DNA of 64,000 nucleotides from Clostridium hydrogenum (GCF_021432385.1 NZ_JAEACT010000004.1:682001-746000), one strand, 5' to 3'. Shown: positions 25,310-35,372, numbered from the stretch's first letter. The notes: a model not told the origin generated them from the letters alone. Made by a program: numbers and translations.

Positions 25310-26463
25310 TCTTCTCCACTCCCCTTTAATTCTTCTTCCTTAAGAACTTCTATTGCTCTGTTTACGTAAGCATCAGAGGTGCTTTTTATAAGAGTATTTG
25401 CTAATTTTTCATTGTCCTTAGTGTTCTTTTTATTTTTAAAGGTTTCATATCTTCTCTTATATACCTTTTCACCAAACTTCTTTATTTTTATTATATCATT
25501 AACAACCTTTTGTAGCTTTTTCCATTCATAAAATTCTTCAATATATTTATCCATTATGCTCTTGTTTTCAAACATAACATTTTTTCTTTTTTCCCTATTA
25601 TAAATATCAATTGAACTTATAGTATCAATATCATATACATTTATATTCTTCATGCTATATACTGCTTCCTCTGCATCTCTTGGCAAAGCAAGATCGAAAA
25701 CTTCTAATTTTTTATCTGGGAGTTCATTTTTCCATATTACTGGATGAGGTGCTGAAGTGCAAGATATTATACAATCAACCTCATCATAGTGAATTTGCCT
25801 ATCATGAAAAGGAATGACTTTAACTTTATCATTTTCAATATTTACAGTGCTTGTATTTCGTACAACTATGTATAAAACATCAAATTTCCCTGACAAAATA
25901 TATTTACATACAAGCTCTCCCACATTTCCAAAACCAAGTACCATGAAGCTTGCACATCCGTTTTTTCTAGCCTCATTTACAGCTATTGATGAAGAGGAAA
26001 CTGGTATTTTATTTAGCTTAGACTTGTCCCTAAATTCCTTACCACAGGTTATAGCAATTTGAAAAAGCTTTTTTAAATTACTTTTTATTATTCCAAGCTT
26101 TAAGGCCATTTCATATGCTTCTTTAACTTGTCCAAGTATTTGGTCTTCACCTAATATAAGAGAATCAAAACCGCACACTACCTCCATTAAATGCTTAACG
26201 GCTAACTCATTTTCGTAATAAAAAAAGCTATCTTTAAAGTTCCTATTCCAATTAAGCTTTTCAAATATATCATCTATAACAACATTTGTGTTTTTATTGC
26301 TGTCAAAATAAATTTCTGTTCTGTTGCAAGTACTTATTATGACAACTTCGGTGCAAACCTCTCCTAGAAGTAGTGTCTTTTCTTCTATGCGCCTTTGTAT
26401 TATTGAAAATTTTTCTCTTACATCAATTTTTAAATTTTTCTTTAAGCCTAAGACTCGTATCAT
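25267..26463 (-). CDS. hemA: Glutamyl-tRNA reductase
   Basis: First step of the C5 pathway: reduces glutamyl-tRNA to glutamate-1-semialdehyde with NADPH. 398 residues. The catalytic Cys is in VIISTCNRTEIYF; GFDSLILGEDQILGQVKEA and the NADPH site VLGFGNVGELV follow. It lies 45 bp after the sulfite/nitrite reductase gene and heads the tetrapyrrole run. I see no leader structure for heme feedback. Confidence 0.95.
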   Translation of the reverse strand: MIRVLGLKKNLKIDVREKFSIIQRRIEEKTLLLGEVCTEVVIISTCNRTEIYFDSNKNTNVVIDDIFEKLNWNRNFKDSFFYYENELAVKHLMEVVCGFDSLILGEDQILGQVKEAYEMALKLGIIKSNLKKLFQIAITCGKEFRDKSKLNKIPVSSSSIAVNEARKNGCASFMVLGFGNVGELVCKYILSGKFDVLYIVVRNTSTVNIENDKVKVIPFHDRQIHYDEVDCIISCTSAPHPVIWKNELPDKKLEVFDLALPRDAEEAVYSMKNINVYDIDTISSIDIYNREKRKNVMFENKSIMDKYIEEFYEWKKLQKVVNDIIKIKKFGEKVYKRRYETFKNKKNTKDNEKLANTLIKSTSDAYVNRAIEVLKEEELKGSGEECLRIIRKIFYEIQ

Positions 26464-26508
26464 GCTTTTCCAGTTTCCTCTCTGTGTTTTAAAACATTCT
26501 TACTTTCA

Positions 26509-28062
26509 CTATTTTACCACATATTTATCTAAAATAGTTTTTACTTCTGCTTTATCATTTTCTACCCAGGTATAAAAATCTTTATTTGCCTTGCTTACGC
26601 TTACTGCCATTTCATATAAAAATTCTGGCAAGCTTTCTCTTAGTATATCTCCACTGTAATCAGCAAGTTTAGCTTTATTTATACCAAGTTTTCCATCCAA
26701 GTGTAATTCAAAAGCATCTTTTATCTGGCCATTAATATTTTTCTTTTTTCCGCAGAAGCCTATTGCTCCTATTTCATGTGCACTGCAGGAATTTGTACAT
26801 CCTGATATATGAACTTGAGGTAACACATCCTCTGTAAAATTCTTTTCTCTAAAATAATTTATTATTTCCTGTAAAGTGTCTTGACTGTTAAGCATACCCA
26901 TTTGACAAGTTGGAACTCCTATGCAAGCTACGGACTGTTCTAAACGAGTTTCTCCTCCAATGTGCTTTGTAAGTTCTAATATTTTTTCTGCTTCTTTGCC
27001 ATTTAAATTTCTAATAAATAAACCCTCTGACATTGCAAGTCTTATTTCTACATCTTGAATATCTTTTGTTTCATCTAAAATAAGCTTAAAATCTTCAATT
27101 GCTAGTTGTCCACCAACTGGATGAACATATACACTATATAGTCCAGCTTGTTTCTGTTCAAATAATCTCTTGCTTTCTATTGAAGTTTTTTCTCCAACTT
27201 TATTATATTCCTTTTTATTAACTGTAAGTTTTAATTCCATAGTTTTATTTACATTTTCAAGATGTTCCTTGTAGCATTTTATAAATTCTTCTTCTCCCAT
27301 TCTTTCAACTATGTATCTTGAACGAGCCTTATTTTTATTTTTGTAATCCCCTTCTTTTATAAAGAGTTCTGTCATAGCCTCTATATGATATAAAACATCC
27401 TCTGTCTTTACAAGTTCAGGAAACTCAACACCAAGCCTAGAGTTTCTTCCCATTCCACCAGCAATATAAACTTTAAAATATTCCTTTTCTCCCTCTTTTA
27501 CAGCAACAAAGCCTAAATCAGCAGCTTCTGCATGTGGTAAATCTTCATTATTATTAGAAAATGCTACCTTTAATTTTCTAGGAAGCTTATAAGTATATAT
27601 CTTTTGTAAAAAGTGCTTTCCAACTGCTAATGCATAAGGAGTTACATCAAAAGCTTCTCCCTTTTGGACTCCTGATAATGGAGATATAGCAACATTTCTT
27701 GGGAAATTTCCACCTGAACCTCTTGTATATACTCCTTTATTTATTCCATCCTCCATGGCATCACAAACCTCATCAATACTAATTCCATGAAGCTGAATTG
27801 CTTGACGTGTTGTAAGGTGTATTTTTTTTAAATCATACATTTTAGCCTTATCATAAACAAACTCAAAATCTTTTCTTGTTCCTATACCAGAAGGCATTCT
27901 AAATCTAATCATAAACTCCTTGCCACTTCTGTGAGCATATACACCCATCCCACCAGAAGCACCCTTAAAGTCCATTTTGCTAACTTCTCCTTCTAAAAAT
28001 TTATGTCCAAGCTCTCTAAAACCTTTAACCTCACCTAATAAAACTTCATTTAAAGTTTTCAA
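26509..28062 (-). CDS. Siroheme-dependent sulfite/nitrite reductase
   Basis: 517 residues from TTG 28062, which has AAGGAG eight bases upstream; a GTG at 28071 overlaps that site. The duplicated ferrodoxin-like/siroheme architecture is clear: TTRQAIQLHGI, SGGNFPRNV, and the four Cys for the bridged [4Fe-4S]-siroheme centre in CIGVPTC and SGCTNSCSAHEIGAIG. It reduces sulfite to sulfide or nitrite to ammonia using ferredoxin-type donors; sequence alone does not decide. Heading the siroheme operon ties cofactor supply to the enzyme. Confidence 0.9.
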   Translation of the reverse strand: MKTLNEVLLGEVKGFRELGHKFLEGEVSKMDFKGASGGMGVYAHRSGKEFMIRFRMPSGIGTRKDFEFVYDKAKMYDLKKIHLTTRQAIQLHGISIDEVCDAMEDGINKGVYTRGSGGNFPRNVAISPLSGVQKGEAFDVTPYALAVGKHFLQKIYTYKLPRKLKVAFSNNNEDLPHAEAADLGFVAVKEGEKEYFKVYIAGGMGRNSRLGVEFPELVKTEDVLYHIEAMTELFIKEGDYKNKNKARSRYIVERMGEEEFIKCYKEHLENVNKTMELKLTVNKKEYNKVGEKTSIESKRLFEQKQAGLYSVYVHPVGGQLAIEDFKLILDETKDIQDVEIRLAMSEGLFIRNLNGKEAEKILELTKHIGGETRLEQSVACIGVPTCQMGMLNSQDTLQEIINYFREKNFTEDVLPQVHISGCTNSCSAHEIGAIGFCGKKKNINGQIKDAFELHLDGKLGINKAKLADYSGDILRESLPEFLYEMAVSVSKANKDFYTWVENDKAEVKTILDKYVVK

Positions 28063-28180
28063 TAAAATCACTCCTTATTGCATAATTACTATAGATATAG
28101 TATACTTTTTTCTAACCAATAAGTATAATATATATTTTTGATTATACCTATTAATTTTTCTAATTGGTAAGGTGATATTT

Positions 28181-29059
28181 TTGATAGAAGAATTAAAAAC
28201 TTTTATAACCGTTGTAGATAAAAAAAGTTTTACTAAAGCTGCAAATGCTATTAACATATCTCAGCCTAGTGTAAGCCTTCACATATCTAATCTTGAAAAT
28301 TATTTTAAAACAAGGTTAATAGAAAGGTCAAATAAACAAAGAACTATTTTTATTACTGCTGAAGGTGAAATACTGTATAAACGCGCTAAACAAATTATAT
28401 CATTTTTAGATGAAACAAAAGAAGAACTTTTAAACTACGATGGTTCTCCCTGCGGCACCCTAAAACTAGGTGCAAGTATGACTATAGGTGAATTTCTTCT
28501 TCCTTCAATGTTAGGTGAATTTATAAAGGAGTTTCCAAATATAAAACTAGAAGTGACTATAGAGAATACAGAACACATTTATGAAAAGTTTAAGAATTAT
28601 GATATAGATATAGCTTTAATCGAGGGCACTGTTCCGGTAGAAAATTACATTTACAACAATTTCTATAAAGATACCATGGTTATAGTTGCGCCTTTTTCGT
28701 CTACATATAAAGAAGCTATAGATTTAAAATCATATTTATCAAAACAAACCTGGATACATAGGGAAAAAGGCTCTGGAACTGGTGAAAATCTAAATATATT
28801 TTTAAATTCTCACGGTATATCTCCCAAAAATTTAATAACCCTAGGAAGTAATTATTCTATTAAAGAAGCTGTAAAAAACAATCTAGGTATAACTTTTATT
28901 TCTTCTTTAGTGGTTGATGATGCTGTAAAAAATAATGAACTAAAAATCATACCTTTAAAAACTGAGTACTATAGATATTTTTCATATATTGTCCATGACA
29001 AAAATCTATCTAAAGCAGCAGAATTATTTCTTAAAAAATTACATGAAAAATTTCAATAG
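28181..29059 (+). CDS. LysR-family transcriptional regulator
   Basis: 292 residues from TTG 28181 (MIEELKTFITVV) behind TAAGGTG; the GTG at 28172 overlaps that site. The N-terminal helix-turn-helix includes SFTKAANAINISQPSVSLHI. The rest is a periplasmic-binding-protein-like effector domain. It is divergent from the reductase-siroheme operon with 118 bp between, the usual place for a LysR activator of that operon. CysL-type control of sulfite reduction is a plausible parallel. No operator is assigned. Confidence 0.9.
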   Translation: MIEELKTFITVVDKKSFTKAANAINISQPSVSLHISNLENYFKTRLIERSNKQRTIFITAEGEILYKRAKQIISFLDETKEELLNYDGSPCGTLKLGASMTIGEFLLPSMLGEFIKEFPNIKLEVTIENTEHIYEKFKNYDIDIALIEGTVPVENYIYNNFYKDTMVIVAPFSSTYKEAIDLKSYLSKQTWIHREKGSGTGENLNIFLNSHGISPKNLITLGSNYSIKEAVKNNLGITFISSLVVDDAVKNNELKIIPLKTEYYRYFSYIVHDKNLSKAAELFLKKLHEKFQ

Positions 29060-29060
29060 T

Positions 29061-29828
29061 TTAATTTCCATGCTTTTTCCCTTTATTAAAAAAAGCAAAA
29101 ACATATATACCTATAAGAAACATAAATATACAAATAAATTGAGAGGTTGATAAAATTCCAACACTGCCTCTTGGATCACCTCTAAATATTTCAATAGTAA
29201 ATCTTCCTATACTGTATAAAATCATATAAAGTGCCGATACTTGTCCTTTTCTTTTGGATTTAAACTTAGATGCATAATAAAGAAGTATTGCTGCTATTAA
29301 AAAATCTCCAGCACTTGAAAAAAGCTGTGTAGGTATCAATGGTACCCCATTTGGTGCATAGGATGAATTTTGAAATATTACACCAATACTGCTGCTTGTT
29401 TCTCTTCCATAACAACATCCGGTTTCAAAACATCCTATTCTTCCAAAACCTTGAGCAAGTGCAATTGCTGGCACAATTAAATCTAAATAATTAAAAAAAT
29501 CAATCTTTTTTATTCTTGAATAAATATATCCACTTAATATTCCACCTATGATACCACCATATACTACAAAACCATTTCCTAAGGTTTTAAAAATATAATT
29601 GGTGTCGTGAATTATATTAGGGAATTCTACTATCCAAAACAAAACCTTAGCACCTATTATTCCTCCAAATATACCATACAGCCCCAAATCCATAATTACT
29701 TCTGTGTTAAATCCTAATTTTTTGCCCCTATACAATGATAGTACTATTGCTGCTATCATTCCAATTGCTATCATAAACCCATAGCTATGTATAGTAATAG
29801 GCCCTACTTTAAATAATATTGGATGCAT
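29061..29828 (-). CDS. lgt: Prolipoprotein diacylglyceryl transferase
   Basis: Transfers diacylglycerol to the lipobox Cys of prelipoproteins in the membrane. 255 residues from ATG 29828, which has GGGAGGA upstream. Family motifs: HSYGFMIAIG, FWIVEFP, and the signature LAQGFGRIGCFETGCCYG with the essential Arg. Seven membrane helices are expected. It ends two bases from the convergent LysR gene. A broken fragment of a second lgt lies at 45255. Confidence 0.95.
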   Translation of the reverse strand: MHPILFKVGPITIHSYGFMIAIGMIAAIVLSLYRGKKLGFNTEVIMDLGLYGIFGGIIGAKVLFWIVEFPNIIHDTNYIFKTLGNGFVVYGGIIGGILSGYIYSRIKKIDFFNYLDLIVPAIALAQGFGRIGCFETGCCYGRETSSSIGVIFQNSSYAPNGVPLIPTQLFSSAGDFLIAAILLYYASKFKSKRKGQVSALYMILYSIGRFTIEIFRGDPRGSVGILSTSQFICIFMFLIGIYVFAFFNKGKKHGN

Positions 29829-29841
29829 TATTTTCCTCCCA

Positions 29842-30201
29842 CTACTCCACTTTTCCAAGTACAAAGCTTATGATTAATATTATAAAAACAAGCGAAGTAA
29901 TTTTTACATATAAATAATCTTTTTCTTTTATAAATACAATAATCGAAACTCCTACACGAAGTACTGGTGTTGCAATTAAAATTAATAATCCAGTTAATAT
30001 TATTCCATATGCTTTAAGTTCTACAGCGCCTTGTAATATTTTTATTGGACTTGTTGGAAAACTGTTACCACTATATCCACTATTTCCAGTTACTACGAGC
30101 ATTATAAAGCCAATTAATATTATAGCAGCACTTAACAAAACACCCATCATTAAAAACTTGCTTATTACAATCTCCATTTCCTCGATTTCTTTATTTTTCA
30201 T
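29842..30201 (-). CDS. DUF1634 membrane protein
   Basis: 119 residues with three membrane helices. DUF1634 proteins almost always accompany TSUP/TauE-type exporters. Here the gene overlaps the TSUP gene stop by one base and precedes lgt, so it is probably an accessory subunit of the exporter. Motif TGLLILIATPVLRVGVSI is typical. No biochemical role is established. Confidence 0.8.
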   Translation of the reverse strand: MKNKEIEEMEIVISKFLMMGVLLSAAIILIGFIMLVVTGNSGYSGNSFPTSPIKILQGAVELKAYGIILTGLLILIATPVLRVGVSIIVFIKEKDYLYVKITSLVFIILIISFVLGKVE

Positions 30202-31037
30202 TATTTAACACCAAATCCTTTCACTATCATCTCTATAGAAACATACGCAAGAACAGGTATAAACATTTTTCTTATAGTCTTACTTTTTAAATTTTGCATA
30301 ACCCTAGTACCAATTGTTGCACCAAACAAAACACCAAGAGCTACTGGTGCAGAAATCTTTGGATCTATATTTCCTCTAAGTAAATATACACCAGCACTTG
30401 CAGCCGCAGTTACTCCTATCATAAAGTTACTAGTTGCACTTGATACCTTTAGTGGGAGCTTCATAAATAAATCCATTGCCATAACCTTAAATATTCCACT
30501 ACCTATACCAAGAAGTCCTGATATAATACCTGCCACGTACATCATTCCTAAGCCACCATAAACACCAGTTACATTATATTCAACTTGTTTTTGTAGAATT
30601 TTATCATAATATTCACCATTTAATTTAAGCTTTTTAGCTACAGGATGCATTGGTACATTTTCTGGAAGTTCATCTTTCCTTTTTTTAAGCATAGCCAATG
30701 CAGAATATAATAATAGTATTCCAAATATAAAGTACAGATATTTTGTGCTAATTATTCCACTCAAAAACGCTCCTGTAATTGCTCCAGTTGTTGTAGCTAT
30801 TTCAAGAAACATTCCTATCCTTATATTTGTAATGCTATCTTTTATGTATGCTATAGCTGCTCCACTTGAGGTCGCTATTACAGATACTATACTTGCACCT
30901 ATGGCATATTTTATATCTATACCGAAAAATAAAGTTAATACTGGAGTAATTATAATTCCACCTCCAAGTCCAAGTATGGAACCTAACAAACCAGCTATAA
31001 TTGATATACCAAATATTTTTAACGCTAAAATAATCAA
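30201..31037 (-). CDS. TSUP-family (TauE/SafE) anion exporter
   Basis: 278 residues, eight membrane helices in two repeats, each beginning with a glycine-rich motif: GLLGSILGLGGGIIITPVL and ISGLLGIGSGIFKVMAM. Family members export sulfite, sulfoacetate or other sulfur-containing organics. The nearby sulfite/nitrite reductase makes sulfur anions an attractive guess, but the genes are in different units. It starts 1 bp after the ROK regulator's stop. Confidence 0.85.
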   Translation of the reverse strand: MIILALKIFGISIIAGLLGSILGLGGGIIITPVLTLFFGIDIKYAIGASIVSVIATSSGAAIAYIKDSITNIRIGMFLEIATTTGAITGAFLSGIISTKYLYFIFGILLLYSALAMLKKRKDELPENVPMHPVAKKLKLNGEYYDKILQKQVEYNVTGVYGGLGMMYVAGIISGLLGIGSGIFKVMAMDLFMKLPLKVSSATSNFMIGVTAAASAGVYLLRGNIDPKISAPVALGVLFGATIGTRVMQNLKSKTIRKMFIPVLAYVSIEMIVKGFGVK

Positions 31038-31038
31038 T

Positions 31039-32223
31039 TTATCCCCTCCTAATATTTAAATACTTTTCTATTACCATTAAAGCTGAGCCAATTGCTATGG
31101 CATCCTCTTTAAATTTTCCACCTTTGCTAAATACAACTTCATTATTCAAACAATTATTTTTATAAAAAGTCTTAATAGCCGTTTTATAGTACAATTCATA
31201 GTTATTAACCAATGGTCCACATAAAATTATTAATTGAGGATTTAGCAATTTGGCTAGATTAGCAAGCCCTACTCCTAAAGTCTCTGCCCCTGTATTAATA
31301 ACTTCTTTGGCAAACTTATTATTTTGCATAGCTAAGTTTAATATCTTTTTATATTCTTCCTCTTTTACCTCTTCATTATTAATCATATTTGCACTTAAAT
31401 TAAATCTTCTAATTAAAGCCTTAATAGACGAATAACTTTCTATGCAACCATTATTTCCACAAATACACTTTTCTCCATTTAAATCCACAATCATATGTGC
31501 AAAAGCATCTTCGGAATCATTTATTGTCCTAATAATACTTCCATCAGTTATAACTGCTGATCTTATTCCAATTCCACAGTGTATGTATACAATATTTTTC
31601 AGATTTTTTCCTTCACCAAATAAATACTCAGATAAAACAGCCGTATTAGCTCCATTATCTATGAAACATGGAATTGAAATTTTACTCTCAAGCATATCCT
31701 TTAAGTATACATTATTCCAACTTTCGTTAAAGAAATTTTTAGGATTTAACATAATGCCTTTTTCTCTATTAAGTGGTCCTACAGTACCAACTCCAATGCC
31801 TAATACTTCACTTTTTTCTATTGATAGCTCTGTTAATTTTTGTTCTAGCATGTGCATAATTTTTTCAATAGTCTTTTCTGGTGAAAAACTATCATCCATG
31901 AAAAATTCCTCTTTTGCTAAAATATTAAGCTTTAAATTTGACACAATTATTCTTACGTAAGTTCTTGATATATCGACGCCTATAACATATATTCCCGTTT
32001 TGGCAACACTATACTCTACAGCTTTTCTTCCGCCAGTTGATTCAGATATACCAATTTCCATTATTAATCTTTTATCTTTAAGATTTTTCATAACTCTATT
32101 TAAAGTTGTTAAGGTCATACCTGTTAATGCTTGCAAGTTTTTCTTTGTAATCATGTCTTGCTTATGTATTAAATTTAATATTTCTAAATCTCGAGTTTCT
32201 AATTGTTTTATAACTTCTCGCAT
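31039..32223 (-). CDS. ROK-family transcriptional regulator
   Basis: 394 residues from ATG 32223, with AAAGGAG upstream. An N-terminal winged helix (KKNLQALTGMTLTTLNRVM) is joined to a ROK sugar-kinase-like domain. The zinc motif CICGNNGCIE is intact. ROK repressors normally sense sugars or phosphosugars, yet it precedes an anion exporter, DUF1634 and lgt in one apparent operon, so its ligand here is unclear. A family-2 palindrome lies upstream at 32252. Confidence 0.88.
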   Translation of the reverse strand: MREVIKQLETRDLEILNLIHKQDMITKKNLQALTGMTLTTLNRVMKNLKDKRLIMEIGISESTGGRKAVEYSVAKTGIYVIGVDISRTYVRIIVSNLKLNILAKEEFFMDDSFSPEKTIEKIMHMLEQKLTELSIEKSEVLGIGVGTVGPLNREKGIMLNPKNFFNESWNNVYLKDMLESKISIPCFIDNGANTAVLSEYLFGEGKNLKNIVYIHCGIGIRSAVITDGSIIRTINDSEDAFAHMIVDLNGEKCICGNNGCIESYSSIKALIRRFNLSANMINNEEVKEEEYKKILNLAMQNNKFAKEVINTGAETLGVGLANLAKLLNPQLIILCGPLVNNYELYYKTAIKTFYKNNCLNNEVVFSKGGKFKEDAIAIGSALMVIEKYLNIRRG

Positions 32224-32251
32224 ACAAGCTCCTTTCAATATTTTTATCTCT

Positions 32252-32350
32252 AGATATACCAGCTCAACTTATTAAAATTCATTTGCACCATAATGCCAAG
32301 AAACCGGCATTTTGGTACAAATAAATTTTAAGTTTCACAATGGTATATCT
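32252..32350. repeat. Family-2 MITE-like palindrome, copy 2
   Basis: Bounded by AGATATACCA and TGGTATATCT, exact inverted ends. The core pairs AATGCC with GGCATT around AAGAAACC. It sits between the ROK gene and the MerR promoter, so the ROK promoter may lie within or beyond it. Confidence 0.85.
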
Positions 32351-32467
32351 CTAATACCATTATATAACTTTTAACCATTTTGGCAATAAGTTTTTTGTTA
32401 AATAAAATTGAGATAACATTTCTCGATGAATACTGCTTCTTTACAAAAGTAATATAAAAAAAAGTAG

Positions 32468-32498
32468 TTGACTCTCCTATAGCAGGAGGGTTTATTCT
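32468..32498 (+). promoter_or_regulatory. MerR-type promoter with 19-bp spacer
   Basis: TTGACT (32468-32473) and TATTCT (32493-32498) are 19 bp apart, and the spacer holds the dyad CTCCTATAGCAGGAG. The overlong spacer with a central dyad is the hallmark of MerR-activated promoters. It precedes the MerR gene at 32539, so autoregulation is likely. Confidence 0.7.
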
Positions 32499-32538
32499 AA
32501 TATTGTAATCCAAATATGTGCACATAGGAGAGATTTAA

Positions 32539-33354
32539 ATGTTTAAAATAGGTGACTTTTCAAAGTTAAATAAAATATCAGTTAAAACTCTTAGATATTA
32601 TGACGATTTAGGAATTTTAAAACCATATAAGATTGATGAGGAGAGTGGCTACAGATATTATTCTGCAAGTCAGCTTCCAAGACTAAATAGAATACTTGCA
32701 TTAAAGGATTTAGGGCTTTCATTAAAAGAAATTGCAAATATACTCGACAATAAACTTTGCACAGATACTGTTTTATCTATGCTCTCAATCAAAGAAAAGG
32801 AAATAAAGCAAAATATAGAAAACGAAAAGGAAAAACTTTTAAAGCTTGAAAATTTAATAAATAAAATTAATGAGGAGGATTTAAACATGTTAAAATATGA
32901 TGTTGTAATAAAAAAAATTGATCCTATAAAGGTAGCTTCCATAAGAAGCATTTTACCAAACTATGAATCTCAGCATAACATTTGGAGAGAACTTGGTGAT
33001 TATTTAAAGGAAAACAATGTAAAACTAGCTCCACCTTGCTTAGTTATTTACTATGATCCAGGATTTAAAGAAAGCGATGTAGATGCTGAAATTGCTGAAC
33101 ATGTACTTGGAACTGCCCCTGACACTGACAGAATTAAATTTAAAGAACTTGCTTCTGCAAATGAAATGGCTTGTACTGTTCATAAGGGAGGCTATGAAGG
33201 CTTACCTTCTGCTTATGCTGCTCTTCAAAAGTGGATTGAAGACAACAATTACAAAATTGCCGGTCCTAACAGAGAATTGTATTTAGAAGGTGAATGGTCA
33301 AAAGATAGCGTAGATGAATATATAACTGAAATTCAAATTCCTGTGACAAAATAA
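32539..33354 (+). CDS. MerR-family regulator with GyrI-like effector domain
   Basis: 271 residues. The N-terminal domain IGDFSKLNKISVKTLRYYDD binds DNA, a coiled coil runs to about residue 115, and a GyrI-like small-molecule-binding domain ends in EIQIPVTK. BmrR/TipA-type regulators of this layout bind lipophilic or cationic drugs and activate efflux genes. No efflux gene follows directly; a repeat element starts right after the stop, so the target may be elsewhere. ATAGGAGAG precedes ATG 32539. Confidence 0.88.
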   Translation: MFKIGDFSKLNKISVKTLRYYDDLGILKPYKIDEESGYRYYSASQLPRLNRILALKDLGLSLKEIANILDNKLCTDTVLSMLSIKEKEIKQNIENEKEKLLKLENLINKINEEDLNMLKYDVVIKKIDPIKVASIRSILPNYESQHNIWRELGDYLKENNVKLAPPCLVIYYDPGFKESDVDAEIAEHVLGTAPDTDRIKFKELASANEMACTVHKGGYEGLPSAYAALQKWIEDNNYKIAGPNRELYLEGEWSKDSVDEYITEIQIPVTK

Positions 33355-33357
33355 AAA

Positions 33358-33595
33358 AAGTGCGAAGTAACAATGCTTCGTCGCATTAAAAAAATCCTAT
33401 AAATCTTGGTGGCTATTTTAAAATAATGCTTACTTTGAGTTCAAGAAGGATAATGGGCAAAGCCCCAAATATGTGTATTACTAACAATGCCAAGATTTAT
33501 TAGGATTTTTTTAAACCGTTCCTTCAGCATTGTCACTTCGCTCCCACGGTGGTACAAGGAAAAAATTCCTCCATACCTACGGAATTTTAGGTGTG
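33358..33595. repeat. Family-3 palindromic element, copy 1
   Basis: Inverted arms of about 50 bp: AGTGCGAAGTAACAATGCTTC with AAAAAAATCCTATAAATCTTGG on the left (33359-33409), and the complement on the right (33490-33542). A tail to 33595 has its own hairpin AAAATTCC / GGAATTTT. It begins 4 bp after the MerR stop. The reverse-oriented copy is at 55066. Nothing else is seen in 33355-33679. Confidence 0.85.
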
Positions 33596-33679
33596 AATGT
33601 TTGTAACTAATTAATTTTTTATATTATAGATACAAATACACAAAAGCAGCCAGTTAATACACCGACTGCTCCTTAAATA

Positions 33680-35239
33680 CTAGATTTCTTCAATTTTACA
33701 ATTATGTTCTTTTTCCTTTGAGTCATAACATATTGCCACTGCTAATATCTTCTTACCTTCATTTTCTTTTCTGAACTTTTCTACATATTCTTTTTTTCTT
33801 ATTTGACTTATTGCTATCTCTGGAGTTTCATTCTTTTTAAGTTCAACTATAAAAGCAATATCATTCTTTCTCCTAGGGTGAAAAGCAAAATCTGCATAGC
33901 CTTTCCCTGTTTTCTCCTCACGTTCTACTCTATATGTATCTCTAGCTGAAAGATATGCTAAAGTTAATACACATGATAAGCTATTCTCATCATTATACTG
34001 AAGTATTGGTATTTCTGAGTTATGAATATCATGTAGTATCTCTTCCACAGTTTTTGTATCTCCATTAACTGTTGCCTTTAACATTCTCTTAGAATTTTCT
34101 ATTATCTCAGAAACATATCCAAAAGATTTATCCCTTAAAGCCTTTTCAAATTCCTTCATAAGCTCTTTGTTAGGTATTTTTAAATATCCATCATAATAGG
34201 ATAAAAAACCAAGTACTATCATAGCGGAATATATTTCTTCTTTAGTTCTCGGCACTCCTTGCCCGGCTCTAAATTCCTCATCTATTATAATATCAATTTC
34301 CTCACCTGATACCATTTCTATAACATCATCTCTAATTTCTAGAGTATTGTATTTAAGATACTCTGCTACTTCGTCCATAGCACCAGTATTAGTCCAATAA
34401 CTTTCACAATAGTTATTTTGAAGTGCTTTTACTACTGATCTTGGATTATATACTTTAACTCCTTTTGCAGTTAAATAGCCATTATACCAACTTTCTAATT
34501 CCTTAAAACTAATATTTTTATTTTTATTACAAAGCATCTTAACTTCATCTTCCGTAAATCCAAAATACTCATCAAAGGTTCTATCTTTTAAAAATGTAAA
34601 CTCATCAAACATATTAAGTGCCGAACCACTAGAATACTTCTTTATAGGAAGAACACCTGTCATATATACTAAAGCTACATAAGACTGATCCTTCAAAAGA
34701 TTTCTCAAAAACTCCAAAAAATTATTTTGATTTTCTATAAAAAGATTGTTAGTAAAAATATAATCCCACTCATCAAATATAAATATAAACTTATCTTTTG
34801 TAGAAAATAACATATCACTTATAGTAAAATAGCTTTTAAATTCTAAATTAGGATACATACTCTTTATATCATCAATCAAAGCACTTTGTATTAAATCTAT
34901 GTACCCTTCATAACTTTTATTTTTATCTGGTATCTTATTGAAATTTATACCTATAACATTATATTTATTTAAATGTTTCTCATAAGTATCCGATTTACTT
35001 ATATTAAGCTTATTAAATATTTCTTTTGAATCTACCGCTTTAGAATAATAAGCTCCTATCATGTTAATAGCACTAGATTTACCAAATCTTCTTGGTCTAG
35101 TTACACATACATACTTATCAGAAGTTTCTATAACTTCACTTAACTTCTCAATAAGTAAAGATTTATCTACAAAATATTTGCTTCTGTACAGGTTTTTATA
35201 ATTTTCTAAAGGCTTGCTAGTATTCAAATATATAGACAT
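33680..35239 (-). CDS. AAA-ATPase-like / PD-(D/E)XK nuclease-domain protein
   Basis: 519 residues of the AAA-ATPase_like plus DUF1703 family, common in anaerobes in many copies. Walker A RPRRFGKSS spans residues 48-56 and Walker B FIFDEWD is near 153-159. The C-terminal nuclease-like fold has ADF at 449-451 and VELKK near 466-470, the D...ExK signature. Cellular role is unknown; neither restriction nor defence partners are beside it. It is a single-gene unit between a repeat element and a duplicated amrS fragment. Confidence 0.85.
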   Translation of the reverse strand: MSIYLNTSKPLENYKNLYRSKYFVDKSLLIEKLSEVIETSDKYVCVTRPRRFGKSSAINMIGAYYSKAVDSKEIFNKLNISKSDTYEKHLNKYNVIGINFNKIPDKNKSYEGYIDLIQSALIDDIKSMYPNLEFKSYFTISDMLFSTKDKFIFIFDEWDYIFTNNLFIENQNNFLEFLRNLLKDQSYVALVYMTGVLPIKKYSSGSALNMFDEFTFLKDRTFDEYFGFTEDEVKMLCNKNKNISFKELESWYNGYLTAKGVKVYNPRSVVKALQNNYCESYWTNTGAMDEVAEYLKYNTLEIRDDVIEMVSGEEIDIIIDEEFRAGQGVPRTKEEIYSAMIVLGFLSYYDGYLKIPNKELMKEFEKALRDKSFGYVSEIIENSKRMLKATVNGDTKTVEEILHDIHNSEIPILQYNDENSLSCVLTLAYLSARDTYRVEREEKTGKGYADFAFHPRRKNDIAFIVELKKNETPEIAISQIRKKEYVEKFRKENEGKKILAVAICYDSKEKEHNCKIEEI

Positions 35240-35372
35240 GAAATCACCCCAATTCCTTTATAATTATTTAACTTATTCTCATTTTAATTTTTAACTTATC
35301 TTAAATAATTATAACATTAAAGTAGATTGTTTTTATGAAAATTGAAATTTAATCAATTCACAGTTCACAATG

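Noticed and set aside
33680..35239. AAA/PD-(D/E)XK protein as a new defence system
   Set aside because: It is a single gene of a family present in many copies in anaerobes, with no methylase, toxin or other defence partner next to it.
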